Counted from the stretch's first letter, positions 23,455 to 35,730 are shown. The stretch: 64,000 nucleotides of DNA from Orientallactaga sibirica (GCA_036365145.1 JAEOAD010000024.1:17795501-17859500), one strand, 5' to 3'. Numbers and translations are program-made. The notes: generated by a model from the letters alone, not told the origin.

Positions 23455-23815
23455 CAGCCCCCTATGACCTTCAACTTAAGAGCCCATAAGTCTACTTCAC
23501 AAGATTTGCAGTTAGAAAATGAAGCTAATTACTTTCTTTCTAAGTCCCATGTTACCCAAGTAAGAATATGGTCCTCACACATTCTAAAGGATTCTGTGTA
23601 CTATAGGAACATGTGTGCAAAAAAAAAAAAAAAAAAAAAACTTACATCAAAACACACTTTGTGTTTATAAAAGCTAGAAGAGGTACCCAAGGGAGTTTGG
23701 CATCTGTTTTCTCATTCAACAACTCTTCCTTCACTGGGTTCTATTAAACATCGGATTCTTCTAAGTGCTATGCCTTTCCTCCTTTGTAAATACTTCAAGA
23801 GAGTCCCTAGATGGT

Positions 23816-24159
23816 TGTATTAGGTACTTTGCTCATTGCTGTGACCAAATACCTCACAAGAAGAAACTTACAGAAAAAGAGCTTTTATTTTGGATTGCAT
23901 TTGTAAGGAATATAGTCCCTTGCCATCAAGAAGGCATAGTGGCATGAGGAGGGCCAGCTGGTTACATTGCATCAGCGGTCAAGAAACAGAGGATGAACAG
24001 GAAGTGGTGCTGCCTCATAAAACCTTAAGGCCCACCCCCAACCTCAGTAACCAACTTCCTCCAGCAAGACTCCACCTTGAACCATCCCACAGCCTTCCCA
24101 AATAGAACCACAAGCTGTGGACCAAGTGTGGGGGACATTACACATTTCAAAACACAACA
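23816..24159 (-). repeat. MaLR-type solo LTR, reverse
   Basis: Reverse-oriented LTR: starts tgtattaggtactttgctc (so the LTR ends ..CA) and has 'attgctgtgaccaaatacc'. A ttttatt complement of the poly(A) signal precedes ttggattg. It ends 'gggggacattacacatttc..aacaca'. The layout is that of rodent ERVL-MaLR LTRs. No clear target duplication. Confidence 0.65.
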
Positions 24160-24580
24160 TTAGTGTTAAATGAATATCCTTTGAGGTCTCAGGGAAATAT
24201 AGACTAGCCGTTGTAGTCCATCTATCATATTGTGTCTGTGAAAAGAATGAATGGAATTTTTCAGATCATTTTCTTATCTGTTTTACTTGGCACACCTGTA
24301 AGCATTCATTCGTACACAGCAGTTATTCCCAGTTCATTTAAATTGAAAATGCTAGTTTTAGCAACTAAAAAGTTTATTAAAAAGACACATTTCTTATGGG
24401 AAATATTTGGTGACAGACCTCTACATCACTCTAGTCTATATCTCTCTGATGCTTGTCCAGAATTAAATCTATCAAAAGAATGTGGGGTAGGGTGGTTCAA
24501 TGCCTTTCTATAATGGGGAGGCTGCAGCAAGATCAGAAGTTCAAGGCCAACCTGGGCTGCAAGAGAACTTGGTGCACACA

Positions 24581-24619
<39 letters not shown>

Positions 24620-25520
24620 GCAATTTGGGATTTTATAAGCTTGAGTTTTTAAAACAGAAACAAACAAAAAAAAATAGTGCTTATCAAAGCACCACCCCAG
24701 CATTCCTTGGCTAGGTCTAACATTGTTATTAACAAGCACATTTAGATTTCTAACCCTTTGCAAAGAGCCAAACTTATTCCTCATCGTAAGTGGGAAGCAG
24801 TGAACTTCTTTCCCAGAACTGGCTTGAAGTTCTTTTCCCAACTTGGCCAGTTGCACTTAAATTCAAGGTTTCCACCCTCGAAAGAATGTGGTTGTGTCCA
24901 AGTAGAGTGAGTCATTGAATGAAAAGCAGAATGTTTTCATCTCTTTAAGAGGAGCTCCATTTTCACAGTGAAAGGGTGCTTGAATCCGGCCAAGATGAAA
25001 AAGCTGTCCCATCTCATTTCCTCTTTTACATTCTTTGCAGAAATGAGAGGGAGGGAAGCATTGATGAGAGAGAGAGAGAAAGAGTGAAAGAGAGAGGGAG
25101 AGAGAGAGAGAGACTATTTGAACTCTGGCAAGGGGCCACTTGGCTTTGTAGAGTTACCAAATAATCTTGGCCAAGAAAAGAAGGTCCTTGAGTAATGGTA
25201 TGGAACATTAAACCCCTCTGGGATGCTCATTAAATACTCATTAGCTGTCTGTGGAGAGTCTTCAACCTCATCAAGTCCCATTTGTTGCCCAGAGCTCTAT
25301 GGATTACCTCCCACATCCATCTTCTCTAGACTCCATCTATTTAAAAAAAACTGCCAGTGGTTGTGAGAAATGAAATGGGTTATTGTCCCTCCAACATTAA
25401 CCATGTAATGATGAAGACTTTCGTTGACAAATGTTCACACTGATGGACATGCAAATCAACACTTGGGCTTTTTCTTTAGAAATGAAAAAAAATGATGGGA
25501 TAGTTTTATGTTGTCAGTGG
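24160..25520. other. Unique DNA with CA and GA simple repeats
   Basis: (CA)n at 24575-24618 and a GA-rich stretch at 25065-25112. The sequence just before the CA array (ggctgcaagagaacttgg) may be the end of a B1-like copy. No gene is recognised. Confidence 0.5.
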
Positions 25521-25755
25521 TTTTTTTTCTTTTTTGTATGAGAGAGAGAGAGCAAGAAAGAGAGAGAATTGGCATGCCAGGGTCTCCAGCTACTGCACTC
25601 AAACTCCAGATGCATGCACCATCTTGTACACATGTGCAACCTTGCACACTTGCGTTACCTTATGCATCTGGCTTACATGGGATCTAGAGAGTCAAACATG
25701 GGTCCTTAGGCTTCACAGGCAAGTGCCATAACTGCCAAGCCATCTATTCAGCCCA
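25521..25755 (-). repeat. DIP-like SINE, reverse, longer-body subtype
   Basis: The body contains an extra cacatgtgcaaccttgcaca segment between 'gatgcatgcaccatcttgt' and 'ttatgcatctggcttacatg'. It ends in ccatctattcagccc. Confidence 0.9.
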
Positions 25756-25791
25756 GTGTTTTATTTCGTTATCATATTGTTTTCTTTTTTA

Positions 25792-25996
25792 ATATATTTT
25801 ATTTATTTATTTGAGAGCGAGAAAGAAACACACACACAGAGAGAGAGAATGGGTGCATCAGGGCCTTCAGCCACTGCAAACAAACTCCAGATGCATGTGC
25901 CGCCTTGTGCATCTGGCTTACCTGGGTCTTGTTGGATCTAACCAGGAAATGGCTTTGCAGGCAAACGCTTTAACCTCTAAGCCATCTCTCCAGCCC
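25792..25996 (-). repeat. DIP-like SINE, reverse
   Basis: atttatttatttgagagcga, then a cacacacaca interruption, then 'aactccagatgcatgtgccg' and the head complement ccatctctccagcccc. It lies within 40 bp of the previous copy in the same orientation. Confidence 0.93.
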
Positions 25997-26400
25997 CTAT
26001 TGCTTTCTTTAATCATTATATCTATCTTGAGTAATGTAAAGTACATAGTATTAGTTCCATCTGATATCATCTTGTTATTGGCATTCGATGAACATTGACA
26101 TAAACGAGCTGTTCCACGGCATGCTGTGGGAAATCCAAAGCTGAGAACCAGTGTCCTGCTGTGTATCCACTGTCGATCAAGGCAGGGGGAAGAACGAAGC
26201 AACAGCACACATAACCACAGCACACAGTCAGCGGGGAAAAGATGTCAGTTGTTAGTGGTTTTTCAACAATGGAAAAGTATCGAATGCTTGTAAACAGGAG
26301 CAGAACATGATCATAATTACACTGTAGCAAGATCACCACGCTGGCAGATGAAAGAGAAAGAGAAAAAGGGATCAAAGGAGGCAAAAATAAATTAGTAGAT
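25997..26400. other. Unique DNA
   Basis: No recognised gene or repeat. Confidence 0.5.
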
Positions 26401-26835
26401 ACATTAGTCAGAGTTCCCCAAGGGAGAAAGAGAGGCCAGTAGATGGAGAAAGATAGAGGATGGATGGTTAGAGATGTAGATGATATATTATGAAGAAAAA
26501 TAGATAGATGATAAGATCCATTATAAGGAAGTGGCTCATGATCTCAGGACATCTAATCCCCATGATCATTCATGTGCAGGATGAAGAAAATGTGATCCCA
26601 GATTAGATGGGCAGTATGCAAACTCAAGGAATAAGGCAAAGAGGGAGCGTTTATGTCACCTCTTTTGTTCAATTCAGGTGAGTTAGATAGTATCACTTGG
26701 ATCAGTGAGGACCACCTTCTTTACGTAGTCAATTGATGCAAATGCTACTGTCTGCTGGCAACAGCATCACAGGCACACTCAGAAATGTCTAACCAGTTTA
26801 GAGCCAGTTGACATATAATATTAAATCTCATAAGA
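26401..26835 (-). repeat. MLT2-like ERVL LTR, reverse
   Basis: 'attagtcagagttccccaag', then a region rich in tagatagatg, 'ataaggaagtggctcatgat', then 'gatgcaaatgctactgtctg', 'caggcacactcagaaatg' and 'gagccagttgacatataat' follow the order of the reversed MLT2 LTR. Confidence 0.65.
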
Positions 26836-27184
26836 GGCTCTCACAATCATCTAGTCAACATATGAAAGAGGCCTAACCGAAGGAGGGAAATACAGAGAGT
26901 GGACAGGAATCACAAAAAAAGAGATGCTAATCAAGGGAAATGAGTGAATGATTCGTTGATGAAGGACAATGAAGGAATGTCGAAGAGAAAACAAGACCCT
27001 TTCCTCTGGCCGGTGGGTGGGTGGGAAGCAATGCCACTCACGTTAGCAAGCACAGCAGACAGGACATGGAGAAGGGTGCTGGGGCCAGGCTGAGACAGAA
27101 AAGCAAGGAAGGGCACTCAGGCAACGAGGCCCGGCTCTGACCGAGTGAGGGCACTCTCACAGCAGCAGCAGCAGCAGGGAAAGC
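26836..27184. other. Unique DNA with a short CAG run
   Basis: (CAG)5 at about 27162-27177 is not in any convincing reading frame. No gene is recognised. Confidence 0.5.
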
Positions 27185-27560
27185 AGGCTAAGTGCTTGTG
27201 ACAGTTCATTTTACTCACCAGCTTGCCTAGATAAAGGGATGCCTAGCAAGTTGATGGAGAATTCTCTCCGGTGTGCCCAAGGCTGTTTCCAGAAGAGATT
27301 ATATGTGCGTCAGTGAGTGTTGCTCTGTAAGAGTGGCACCATCCATTGACGTGGAGTGGAGATGGAACACGGAGGTGCAGATTCTTGTTGTCACACATCC
27401 AATGCGTGGACATGCTTCGTTCCCCTGTTGTTAGACAGAATTTCACATTGCCAGCTTTGGAATCTGGAACGTGCACCAATTGTCCCTCGACCTCTTGTTC
27501 CTTCAGCCACGGATGGAGTTTTCCATTAGCTTCCCTGGACACGTACTGAGTCATGCTGCC
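27185..27560 (+). repeat. Possible MLT2-like LTR remnant, forward
   Basis: 'gtgcccaaggctgtttccag' with 'aagagattatatgtgcgtca' and a later tggcaccatccattgacg track are weakly consistent with a forward MLT2-type LTR. Diverged; another ancient LTR is possible. Confidence 0.35.
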
Positions 27561-27633
27561 ACGTGTTTTAGATGAGAAATTCTGGCATTTCTCAGCCTCC
27601 AGATCAGAGTAAGATTATTCCCCCTTACAGGTT

Positions 27634-27635
<2 letters not shown>

Positions 27636-27684
<49 letters not shown>

Positions 27685-27909
27685 GAGAGAGGGAGACAGA
27701 TAGAGATGGGCGCGCCAGCCGTCTCTCAGCTGCTGCGAAAGAAATCCAGATGTGTGCGCCCCCTTGTGGTCAAGTGCAGCATTGCGCCCTTGCTTCACTT
27801 TGCATCTGGCTAAACGTGGGACCTGGAGATTGGAACTGCTGGAGATTTGAACCAGCGGTCTTAGGCTTAGGAGGCAGGCGCCTTAAATGCTAAGCCATCT
27901 CTCCAGCCC
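27636..27909 (-). repeat. DIP-like SINE, A-tailed subtype, very long poly(A)
   Basis: The tail is an uninterrupted 48-T run (27636-27683). The body has 'tctcagctgctgcgaaag', 'gatgtgtgcgcccccttgtg', 'gcagcattgcgcccttgctt' and 'ctggctaaacgtgggacctg'. A small tandem duplication (gattggaactgctggagatt) precedes the head. The long pure tail points to a recent insertion. Confidence 0.95.
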
Positions 27910-28666
27910 AGGTTCCATCTTTTAAATCACTTTTCATATCTCATTCATATATATGATGAGTGGTGTAATATATATAATATATATACATCTATATGTATGA
28001 TAGATGAGCATGTATGTACATACACACATAAGTACACATATTGGTTCCATCTATCCAGAGCACCACCAGTTGCAGGTACAGTTGGAACATTAATTCATGG
28101 AGCAATGGAAAAGACTTTTAAGCCATAGAACATGATTGAAGCAATTCTCTTGGAAAATGAACCTGTTCAGTGAAGAGACATAGATTCCACAAGGTTCACT
28201 GATACAACACCTAATTAGTGTCCAGGAGAGAATGAAATGCAGGTCTTCGGATTCCTGGTCCATTTCATGTAATGAGGAAGAACGTTGCCTACTTCTCAGA
28301 ATTCTAAATTTGTTCTCTTTCCAAGAAGACTTCTGTTCTTCATGAAGCCCACAGACTTCATATTTAGCATGGGCAGACATTTATCACAGGTAGGGAAGAC
28401 GCAGATACTTCTGTTGTTTTACTAACACCTAAAGGGCTCAGCCCCACATTGTTCTAATTGTGGTACTCAGAAATTACCTATCATTGCTAAAGGCAGGTGA
28501 TGGCAATGGTCTTATAAGATTTCTTCAAAAGAGGAAATAAAATGGGAAATAAAGTGAAAAGAGTAATAAAATATAGAGTGGCCTCCAAATTAGTATTACT
28601 TCATTAATTAATACTTACAAGTAATACACAAAATATAAATATAAAAGTACAAACTAGTATTATTTT
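27910..28666. other. Unique DNA with a TA-rich stretch
   Basis: The 27950-28040 region is TATATA/CATACA-rich. No gene is recognised. Confidence 0.5.
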
Positions 28667-28874
28667 TTAATGTCTTTATGTTATGTGTGCACACCTGTGT
28701 GCGTGTGTGTGTGTGTGTGCACACATGCCAAGACCGCTTTCCTCTGCAAAGAAATTCTAGATGCATGAGCCACTTTTTGCATCTGGCTTTATGAGTGCAT
28801 ACTGAGGAATAGAACTAGGGCAAGCAGTTTTGCATGCAAATGACTTTAACCTCTGTCCCATCTCTCCAGCCCCA
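28667..28874 (-). repeat. DIP-like SINE, reverse, degraded
   Basis: The GA-rich region is replaced by a (GT)n run, but 'agatgcatgagccactttt', 'tgcatctggctttatgag' and catctctccagcccc remain. Confidence 0.75.
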
Positions 28875-29784
28875 AAATAGTATTATTAAGACAAGATTAA
28901 CATGTGATGATTTACCAAAGTTGTTTTTTTTAATAAGGATTATTGCATGAATACTTTCATTTTGTCTTCATTTTTGTCTTCAAATTAATTATTTGATTAA
29001 TAAAGAAGGAGTCTTTAAAAGATTAAAACATTTATTTGCAATGTCACAATAAGTACTGGGTCCAGAAGTTAAGACCAAATCCAACTAATCCTGCATCATA
29101 GTTTGCTAGAGAAAGTTCAAAAGAAACTAGAAGAACAGCAAAGTTTATTTTTTTTATAATGCCAATAAACAGTTATTTTCTTGTGGCTGTACAAACCATT
29201 ATAGCAGACAGTTGTCTTTTGCTCAAAGCCACAAAGAAAATCTACCAACTCAAAATTTCAGCTCCCCATTGCAACTGAACTATTTGGGAAGAACAAGAAG
29301 TTCCTATTAGCCTGGAAATAAAGACTGGGACAGAGGACACAATAAGGGGGGAGGGACGGCCATTAACCTCCCTGATTTTAAATAAGTAGTTAGATGAACA
29401 GAAGCAATCAGGCACTTAGAATAAGCCAAATTGTAATCAGTGTGAGTGCTTTATGCTCGATGTGCCTGTGCGTGTGGGCACACTCTCTCTGAAGGGGACA
29501 GGGTGGGGGAAGGGTGGTCTGTGAAACCAAAGGAACAAATGCCACAAAAAAACAGTAGTCTTTCCTGTTACTTTCTGGGCTCATATTTCTGTATTTCTTT
29601 GACATAAACCTAGTGTGTTGGTGCTGCCTTTTGCTAAAACCCTTGGGTAGATTATTTTAAATGACTGTGGTTATTTGCTAAAATCAATTTAGTAGAGAGA
29701 AGAGAGGGAGAGAAGGAGGTCAAAACAACATATGGAGAAAGGAAAGAGGCAAAGTAACCAAAGAAAATGACAACCACATGATTT
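28875..29784. other. Unique AT-rich DNA
   Basis: No gene or repeat family is recognised. Confidence 0.5.
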
Positions 29785-30064
29785 AAAATATTAAATTGGG
29801 CTGGAGAAATGGCTTAGAGATTAAGGCGCCTGCCTGCGAAGCCTAAGAACACCCATTTGAATCTCCAGGTCCTATGTTTAGCCAGACACAAAAGTGACAC
29901 AAGCATTCAATGTCGCACATGCACACAAGGGGGGCACATGTCTGGAGTTTGTTCACAGTGGCTGAGAGGCCCTGGTGCACCCATTCTCTCTCTCTCTCTC
30001 TCTCTCTCTCATTAAAAAAAGGATAATGTCTCAATATAATAAAATAAAATAAAACATTAAATTG
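29785..30064 (+). repeat. DIP-like SINE, longer-body subtype, with target-site duplication
   Basis: Body 29799-30050. A 14-bp direct repeat aaaatattaaattg (29785-29798) recurs with one change as aaaacattaaattg (30051-30064). The body has the extra cgcacatgcacacaagg segment. Confidence 0.93.
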
Positions 30065-31210
30065 TCCCTATTACTATTTCTTTTCATTTTTGTCAACCCT
30101 GTGGATCCATTTGCTGAATTTCGTGGTATCATCTGAATTATAATGCACAAGCCTATAGTGATATCAAATTAAGTAGTGATTGGCAAAATCCAAATTTTGG
30201 AATATATATACATTTATACCTATATACATACATATATATATTCAATAAGATATATATCTTCAATAAGAATGAGAAAAAAAACTAGAGATAACAGGGAAAT
30301 AGATTCCCTCATTACCCAGAAAGGGTTCCTAATGGAACAAGATACTATCTAAATTTTATATTGAGGTTGGCAAAACTAGGTAAAATAACTCAGGTAGAAT
30401 AAGGAAGAAGAAATGAGCAACAAATCTTTAAAGCATTTTTGTTATAGCTACTTAAAACTATGTATAAGTTCAGGTTCAAGAACAGGGGACTCAGAGAGGA
30501 ACTATTTCTTAGGCCCACACCATATTTAGTGCCAAGCAAGAGAATAAAGAATCTTTGAAATGCCCAGCAAAGGAGGGATGGTGGTTAGATGGCTTCTCAG
30601 AGAGGGGCAGAGGAATCGTACACTCTAAGGGAGGGAGCTTGGGACACATGGGATGTGAAGGGGGAGTTCAACAGCTGTGAGCCAAGCCTACTGTGATCCC
30701 TTCACCAGAGTATGGTGAGGGAAGGGAAGCTTGGAATGTCATGTCTTCACTCATAGCCATGGGCAGATACTGACTTAATGCCTTTGAACTTCACCTTGGC
30801 GAAGTGGATCTTAACAGAAAGAACTGCAAAATCACAACCTGGGCACATTGGGGATGTCTGTCACAGCTTTGGGGAAGGAAGAAAGAGAAACAGTTCATCT
30901 AAAATGTAACACAGGCCAATGAAATAATTTCTTAAAATAGCAAATATAGTAAATAAAGCAACATAATTAAGGGCTGCCGCAGGTCTTTATAAAGACTTAA
31001 AGATAGTGCACTCCAGAATACCCAAATATAAATGATAAGTTATTTATCATTGTAAGAGAGTTAACGCCAATATTCATACCGATTCTGTGTTTTAACAAGG
31101 GAGATAAAGGTCTTTGATGGGAAATTAAAGGATTTTTCTATTTAGTATGTCAAATAAGTTGTTAAAGGAAAAGGAACTGTAACTATGGTCAATAAAAATA
31201 TTAGAAGATG
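30065..31210. other. Unique AT-rich DNA
   Basis: A TATA-rich stretch lies at 30198-30260. The rest has no recognised gene or repeat. Confidence 0.5.
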
Positions 31211-31398
31211 AGGCTGGGAAGATGGCTCAGAGGTTAAAATCACTTCCTTGTAAAGTCTGCCTGCTGGGGTTCAATTCCAAAGCCATCCATGTAAGCTGGA
31301 CATGGAAAGTGGTGCAAGCACCTGGCATGGCTTGCTGTGGCTAGGGAACCTGGGTGTCCATAAACATATATGTGCCAATAAATAAAACATAAAACATT
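31211..31398 (+). repeat. DIP-like SINE, diverged
   Basis: aggctgggaagatggctcag head, 'ggggttcaattccaaagcc' B box region, then a truncated 3' end with aataaataaaaca. Older than most copies here. Confidence 0.75.
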
Positions 31399-31424
31399 TG
31401 AAAACATACACTCGAAGACACTTA

Positions 31425-31430
<6 letters not shown>

Positions 31431-31464
<34 letters not shown>

Positions 31465-31607
31465 GTTTTTAGAGGTAGGATCTCACTCTAGCTCAGGCTG
31501 ACCTGGAATTCACTATGTAGTCTCAGGGTGGCCTTGAACTCATGGCTATCCTTCTACCTCTGCCTCTCAAGTGCTGGAATTAAAGGAGTGAGCCACCATG
31601 CCAGGCT
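31431..31607 (-). repeat. B1 SINE, reverse
   Basis: 33-base T-run then ggtttttagaggtaggatct, 'ggaattcactatgtagtct' and 'agccaccatgccaggct'. Confidence 0.93.
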
Positions 31608-31621
31608 TATCTCTTCTTATT

Positions 31622-31775
31622 AAAAAAATTTTTTTTTCAAGCTAGGGTCTCACTCTTGCTCAGGTTGACCTGGAATTCACTACGTAGTCTCAGGGTGGTC
31701 TCGAACTCATGGCGATTCTCCTACCTCTGCCTCCCAAGTGCTGGGATTAAAGTCATGCGCCACCATGCCCTGCTA
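31622..31775 (-). repeat. B1 SINE, reverse, second in tandem
   Basis: 'agctagggtctcactcttgc', 'actacgtagtctcagggtg' and 'catgcgccaccatgccctgc'. It lies 15 bp from the previous B1 in the same orientation. Confidence 0.93.
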
Positions 31776-31950
31776 AAATATTTTTATTTATTTTCAAGCG
31801 GAGAGAGATAGAGAGAAGAGAGAGATAGAATGGGCATGCCAGAGCAGCCATTGCAAACAAACTCCAAATGCATGCACCACTGTGCATCTGGCTATACCGG
31901 GGTTGGGGGGAGTACTGGGGAATTGAACTTGAGTCATTAGGCTTTCAATA
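31776..31950 (-). repeat. DIP-like SINE, reverse, truncated at its head
   Basis: 'tatttattttcaagcgga', 'atgggcatgccagagcagcc', 'ccaaatgcatgcaccactg', 'aattgaacttgagtcatta'. The tRNA-like head is missing. Confidence 0.85.
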
Positions 31951-32989
31951 GGAAATTTCCCACTTCAACGAAATGCAGAAACTGTCACCACCATGAACCC
32001 CCCATGGTGGGGAGGTATTATGTAATCTCTCTGTCAGGTAACTGGGCTTACCACCCAGCTTCTCAGACCCCAGTGGCATAAAAACATCCTATGCAATTAT
32101 TAGGAGGTGTGGTCAGTCATTGACCCGAACCCTTGACTTTGCTGCTTGGAAAGTGACCGTGGGAAAGGCAGAGAATATTGCTAAACAAGTCACAGTATAA
32201 CATCACCAAGACTGGGGAGAGTAGAAAGCTGTAGGAGAAAATGTGATATCTTTCCTGTGGGATGACCCAGCCTCTTATCTAAGGGAAGCAGCCAAGAGTG
32301 GTGCAAAGGAGAGAGAAGAGAGGAAACAGTGAGGAGTGGAGATCAGCCAGCCTGTGGTCCTCCACATCTCTTTCCTATTAACTGTGCAGTCCCCTGACTG
32401 CTGAAAACACAATGGGAAATTGTGCCTCTAGCAAAAGAAGTGCGACTTTGGGAACAGAGCAAGCATTCAAGACAAGAAACCATATATATCCATGTATAAC
32501 ACACGAATGATTTACTCCGTTACTTCCACCACTACAAGTGCCTCAATGTTTGTACCATCCTCAGGACCCCTATACATACATGTCCATGCATGCACACACA
32601 CACATATATTACATGTATGTGTTAGTTAACAATTGATCCCATTCAAAAATGAGGTATCAAGATAAAAAGGGAAAAGATGAAAAGGTACAAAGCAAAAAGC
32701 GCTGCCTGGTTTCATAGAAAAGAGACTCTCTGTGGGTGGCTTTCTCACCCATCTCTCAAAAGAATACTTCCAAAAGGAGCTTGTTGGACTGCAGGAAAAT
32801 ATAGCATGAAAATAGGCAAATCTCAAAAAAAGGACCGAAGAAGAAAAATTACAACCATTCTCCACTAGAAGAAATGGAGAAGAAAATGGAATAAACATAA
32901 TAAAAAATAATACCAGAAAGGCATCATAAATTGGAGAAAATAAAATTAAATAAAATCAGAAAGGTAATGTAGAAAATAAAAAGTTAACC
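31951..32989. other. Unique DNA
   Basis: Contains a small hairpin (ccaccatgaaccccccatggtgg core near 31990). No gene is recognised. Confidence 0.5.
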
Positions 32990-33143
32990 GGGTATGGTGG
33001 TACACACCTTTGATTCTTGCACTCTGGAGGTGTAGGTAGGAGGATCACTGTGAGTTCAAGGCCAGCCTGAGACTACACCATAAATTCCAGGTCAGCTTGG
33101 GCTAGATAGACCAAGATGCTACCTCAGGAAAAAAAAGAAAAAA
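32990..33143 (+). repeat. B1 SINE
   Basis: accgggtatggtggtacaca through gatgctacctcagg and an A-run. Confidence 0.92.
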
Positions 33144-33157
33144 AAAAAAAGATAATA

Positions 33158-33308
33158 GCCGGGCATGGTGGCACATGCCTTTAATTCCAGCACTCGGGAG
33201 TCAGAGGTAGGAGGATTGCTATGAGTTCAAGGCCACTCCAAGACTAGGGAATTCCAGGTCAGCCTGGGCTAGAGTGAGACCCTACCTCAAAAAACCATAA
33301 AAAAAGTA
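33158..33308 (+). repeat. B1 SINE
   Basis: agccgggcatggtggcacat through gagaccctacctcaaaaaac. Tandem with the previous copy. Confidence 0.93.
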
Positions 33309-34069
33309 ACAGAAATAGAAAATGAAAGTTAACATATGCACAATTGTACATAAAATAAGCAGACAATAAATGGAACAGAAGAAATAAAAATACAGAGCAT
33401 CACTCAGTATTTCTAAAATGGGCAGAGCACAATAAAGCAGGTCCGTAGAGGATGAAGGAATGGAATTGGGATAAACTGCAAGATCAAATAAAGATCAAAG
33501 ATGAAGTGTGGAGCAGAGACAGAGCTGGGTGTTTATCCACACACTATATAGTTGCCTCTTTATGAAAAAAAAATCCTTTTAAGGTTAAGTAAGGAATGAA
33601 TGTCTAATAATTTCCAGCCACAAAGACAGTAATATTAAGATGCCTGGTTCTCATCGTAAAAGGAATGGAATAAAACCTATAGTCAGATAAGGATCAAAGA
33701 CAAGTGGTCAAAGAGATGGATCTGGGTATTTAATGCACACATTTTAGCTAGAACTCTCAACAAAATGACCACCAAGCCTCACTCCTGACAGTTCCCAGGA
33801 GGAGTTTTCATCATCTGGGGAATGTTAGTTTTCCAGGGTTGCAGATGGAGTGGCTTCTGCAACAGAAGTTTATTTTCTCACAGTAGAGACTCTTAAGTTC
33901 AAGAGTGAGAGGTCTCGCAGGGTTGTTCCTTCTGAAAGGCAAGAAAGACACGTCTCTTTGGACCACTCTATGTAGTTTAGATAGCCATCTTCTCCCTGAG
34001 TGTAGTGTCTTCCTTCTGTACGTGTCTATATCCAAATTTATCCTTCCGCAAAGATAGCATTGATTCAGC
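33309..34069. other. Unique DNA with an imperfect internal direct repeat
   Basis: Segments near 33452-33545 and 33658-33742 share ggaatggaat, aggatcaaaga/agatcaaaga and atctgggt/agctgggt words in order, as if part of the region was duplicated long ago. No gene is recognised. Confidence 0.45.
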
Positions 34070-34231
34070 AGGGCATGGTGGCGCACGCCTTTAATCCCAG
34101 CACTCAAGAAGCAGAGGTAGGAGGATCACCATGAGTTTAAGACCACCCTGAGACTACATAGTGAATTCCAGGTTAGCCTGGGCTAGAACGAGACCCTAAC
34201 TCGAAAAACCAAAAAAAAAAAAAAAACAACA
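34070..34231 (+). repeat. B1 SINE
   Basis: agggcatggtggcgcacgcc through ctaactcgaaaaacc and an A-run. Confidence 0.93.
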
Positions 34232-34405
34232 AGATAGTAATGATTAGAACCAACCATAATGACTTCATTTTCTCATAATGATCTGTCTAAGCACTCTATC
34301 TTTCATTATATTATGTGATGCTTGGAGTTAGGACTTGGACTATGAATTTAGAAGGACTAACCTCTAAAGTCAAGGTTAGGGTCAACCCCATTCAAATTGG
34401 GACTT

Positions 34406-34592
34406 TTATTTTATTTTTTATTTATTTTTTTTTTTTTTTGGTTTTTCAAGATAGGGTCTCACTCTCTAGCCCAGGCTGACACGGCATTCATTGTATATAT
34501 TGTCTCAGGGTGGCTTCAAACTCACAACGATCCACCTAGCTCTGCCTCCCAAGTGCTGGGATTAAAGGCATGCGCCACCACACCTGGCAAAC
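34406..34592 (-). repeat. B1 SINE, reverse
   Basis: T-rich tail, ggtttttcaagatagggtct, 'tgcctcccaagtgctggga' and 'gcatgcgccaccacacctgg'. Confidence 0.93.
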
Positions 34593-34767
34593 TTGGAATT
34601 CTTGGAGGGGTTATTCCTTCGAGACAAATACATAGAATGAAACATTGTTTGGTGTCATCAATCTAATTTGCTACATAACTAGCACAAAAGAAATGCTTTT
34701 CCTAGTATTAACTTTCCATAAAGCAAATAAAAAAGTTTTAGGTTTGAGGGGGCAGCAACTAAAATTA

Positions 34768-34924
34768 GGGCTGGAGAGATGGCTTAGTGGTTAAGTGCTT
34801 GCCTGGGAAGCCTAAGGACCCCAGTTCGAGGCTTGATTCCCCAGATCCCATGGAAACTAGATGCACAAGGGGGCACATGTGTCTGGAGTTCGTTTGCAGT
34901 GGCTGGAGGCCCTGGCGTGCGACT

Positions 34925-34961
<37 letters not shown>

Positions 34962-35010
34962 GCTGCTCTCAAATAAATAAATAAAACTTAATTAATTAAT
35001 TTAATTAAAA
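34768..35010 (+). repeat. DIP-like SINE
   Basis: gggctggagagatggcttag, 'ccccagttcgaggcttgatt', 'gtctggagttcgtttgcag', a long (TC)n block and an aaataaataaataaaac tail. Confidence 0.95.
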
Positions 35011-35018
35011 GCTAAGGT

Positions 35019-35345
35019 TGTTTGGGTTGAAGAGATGGGTAAAGTCCTTGCCTCATAAGCATGAGGACCAGAACTCAACCCCCCCCCCCCACGGAAAATC
35101 ACAAACATGGCAGCACACACCTCTAATCCCAGTACTGGGGATCTGGAGATGGGCCAATCCTTGGAGTTCACTAGCCATCCATCCTAGCCTAACTGATGAA
35201 CCCTGTGTTCAGAAAAAAGTGGATGGCATTGCTTAAGAGGACATTGGATGCTGTCCTCTCTGACCTTCATAAGCATGTACCATCCCCACAAACACATGCG
35301 CCCATATACATATGAACATGTATGCCCACAACGCACACATGCACA
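35019..35345 (+). repeat. RSINE1-like (B4 family) SINE
   Basis: 'gggttgaagagatgggtaaa', a C-run, 'cacacctctaatcccagtac', 'cactagccatccatcctagc' and 'gttcagaaaaaagtggatgg', then a CACA-rich end. This is the layout of rodent RSINE1. Confidence 0.7.
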
Positions 35346-35394
35346 CCCACAAAAACTGAGGTTGCCTCTGGTTTGCAGCATTTAGCTACCAGCA

Positions 35395-35506
35395 ATTACA
35401 TTACTGAGTGTCTACCATGTGTAAAACATTATGCCATGAATTTTATTTGTATCACTTCAGCTGACAGTCACTGAAACCCAGGTAAGCATCATCTGCTCTA
35501 TTTTAA
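35395..35506 (+). repeat. MIR SINE, left part (split by a DIP insertion)
   Basis: 'cattactgagtgtctaccat' with 'catgtgtaaaacattatgcc' and 'gtaagcatcatctgctctat' follow the MIR consensus order. The element continues at 35731. Confidence 0.6.
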
Positions 35507-35730
35507 TATATTTTTATTTATTTAATTTATTTATTTGAGAGAAAGAAGTAGAGAGTGAGTGAGAGAGAGAAAGAATGGGCACGCCAGGGCCTCCAGCCAC
35601 TGCAAACAAACTCCAGATGCATGTGCCTTCTTGTGTATCTGGCTTACGTGGGTAATGGGGAATCAAACTGGAATCCTTTGGCTTTGCAGGCAAACACCTT
35701 AACTGCATAGCCATTTTCTCCAGCCCCTCG
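35507..35730 (-). repeat. DIP-like SINE inserted in a MIR
   Basis: Flanked by a 15-bp imperfect direct repeat: tctgctctattttaa at 35492-35506 and tttgctctgttttaa at 35731-35745. The orientation is reverse, with catgccagggcctccagcca-type body words and a ccattttctccagcccc head. Confidence 0.93.

Noticed and set aside
27162..27177. (CAG)5 as a coding polyglutamine tract
   Set aside because: No convincing open frame around it and it lies near an LTR remnant.
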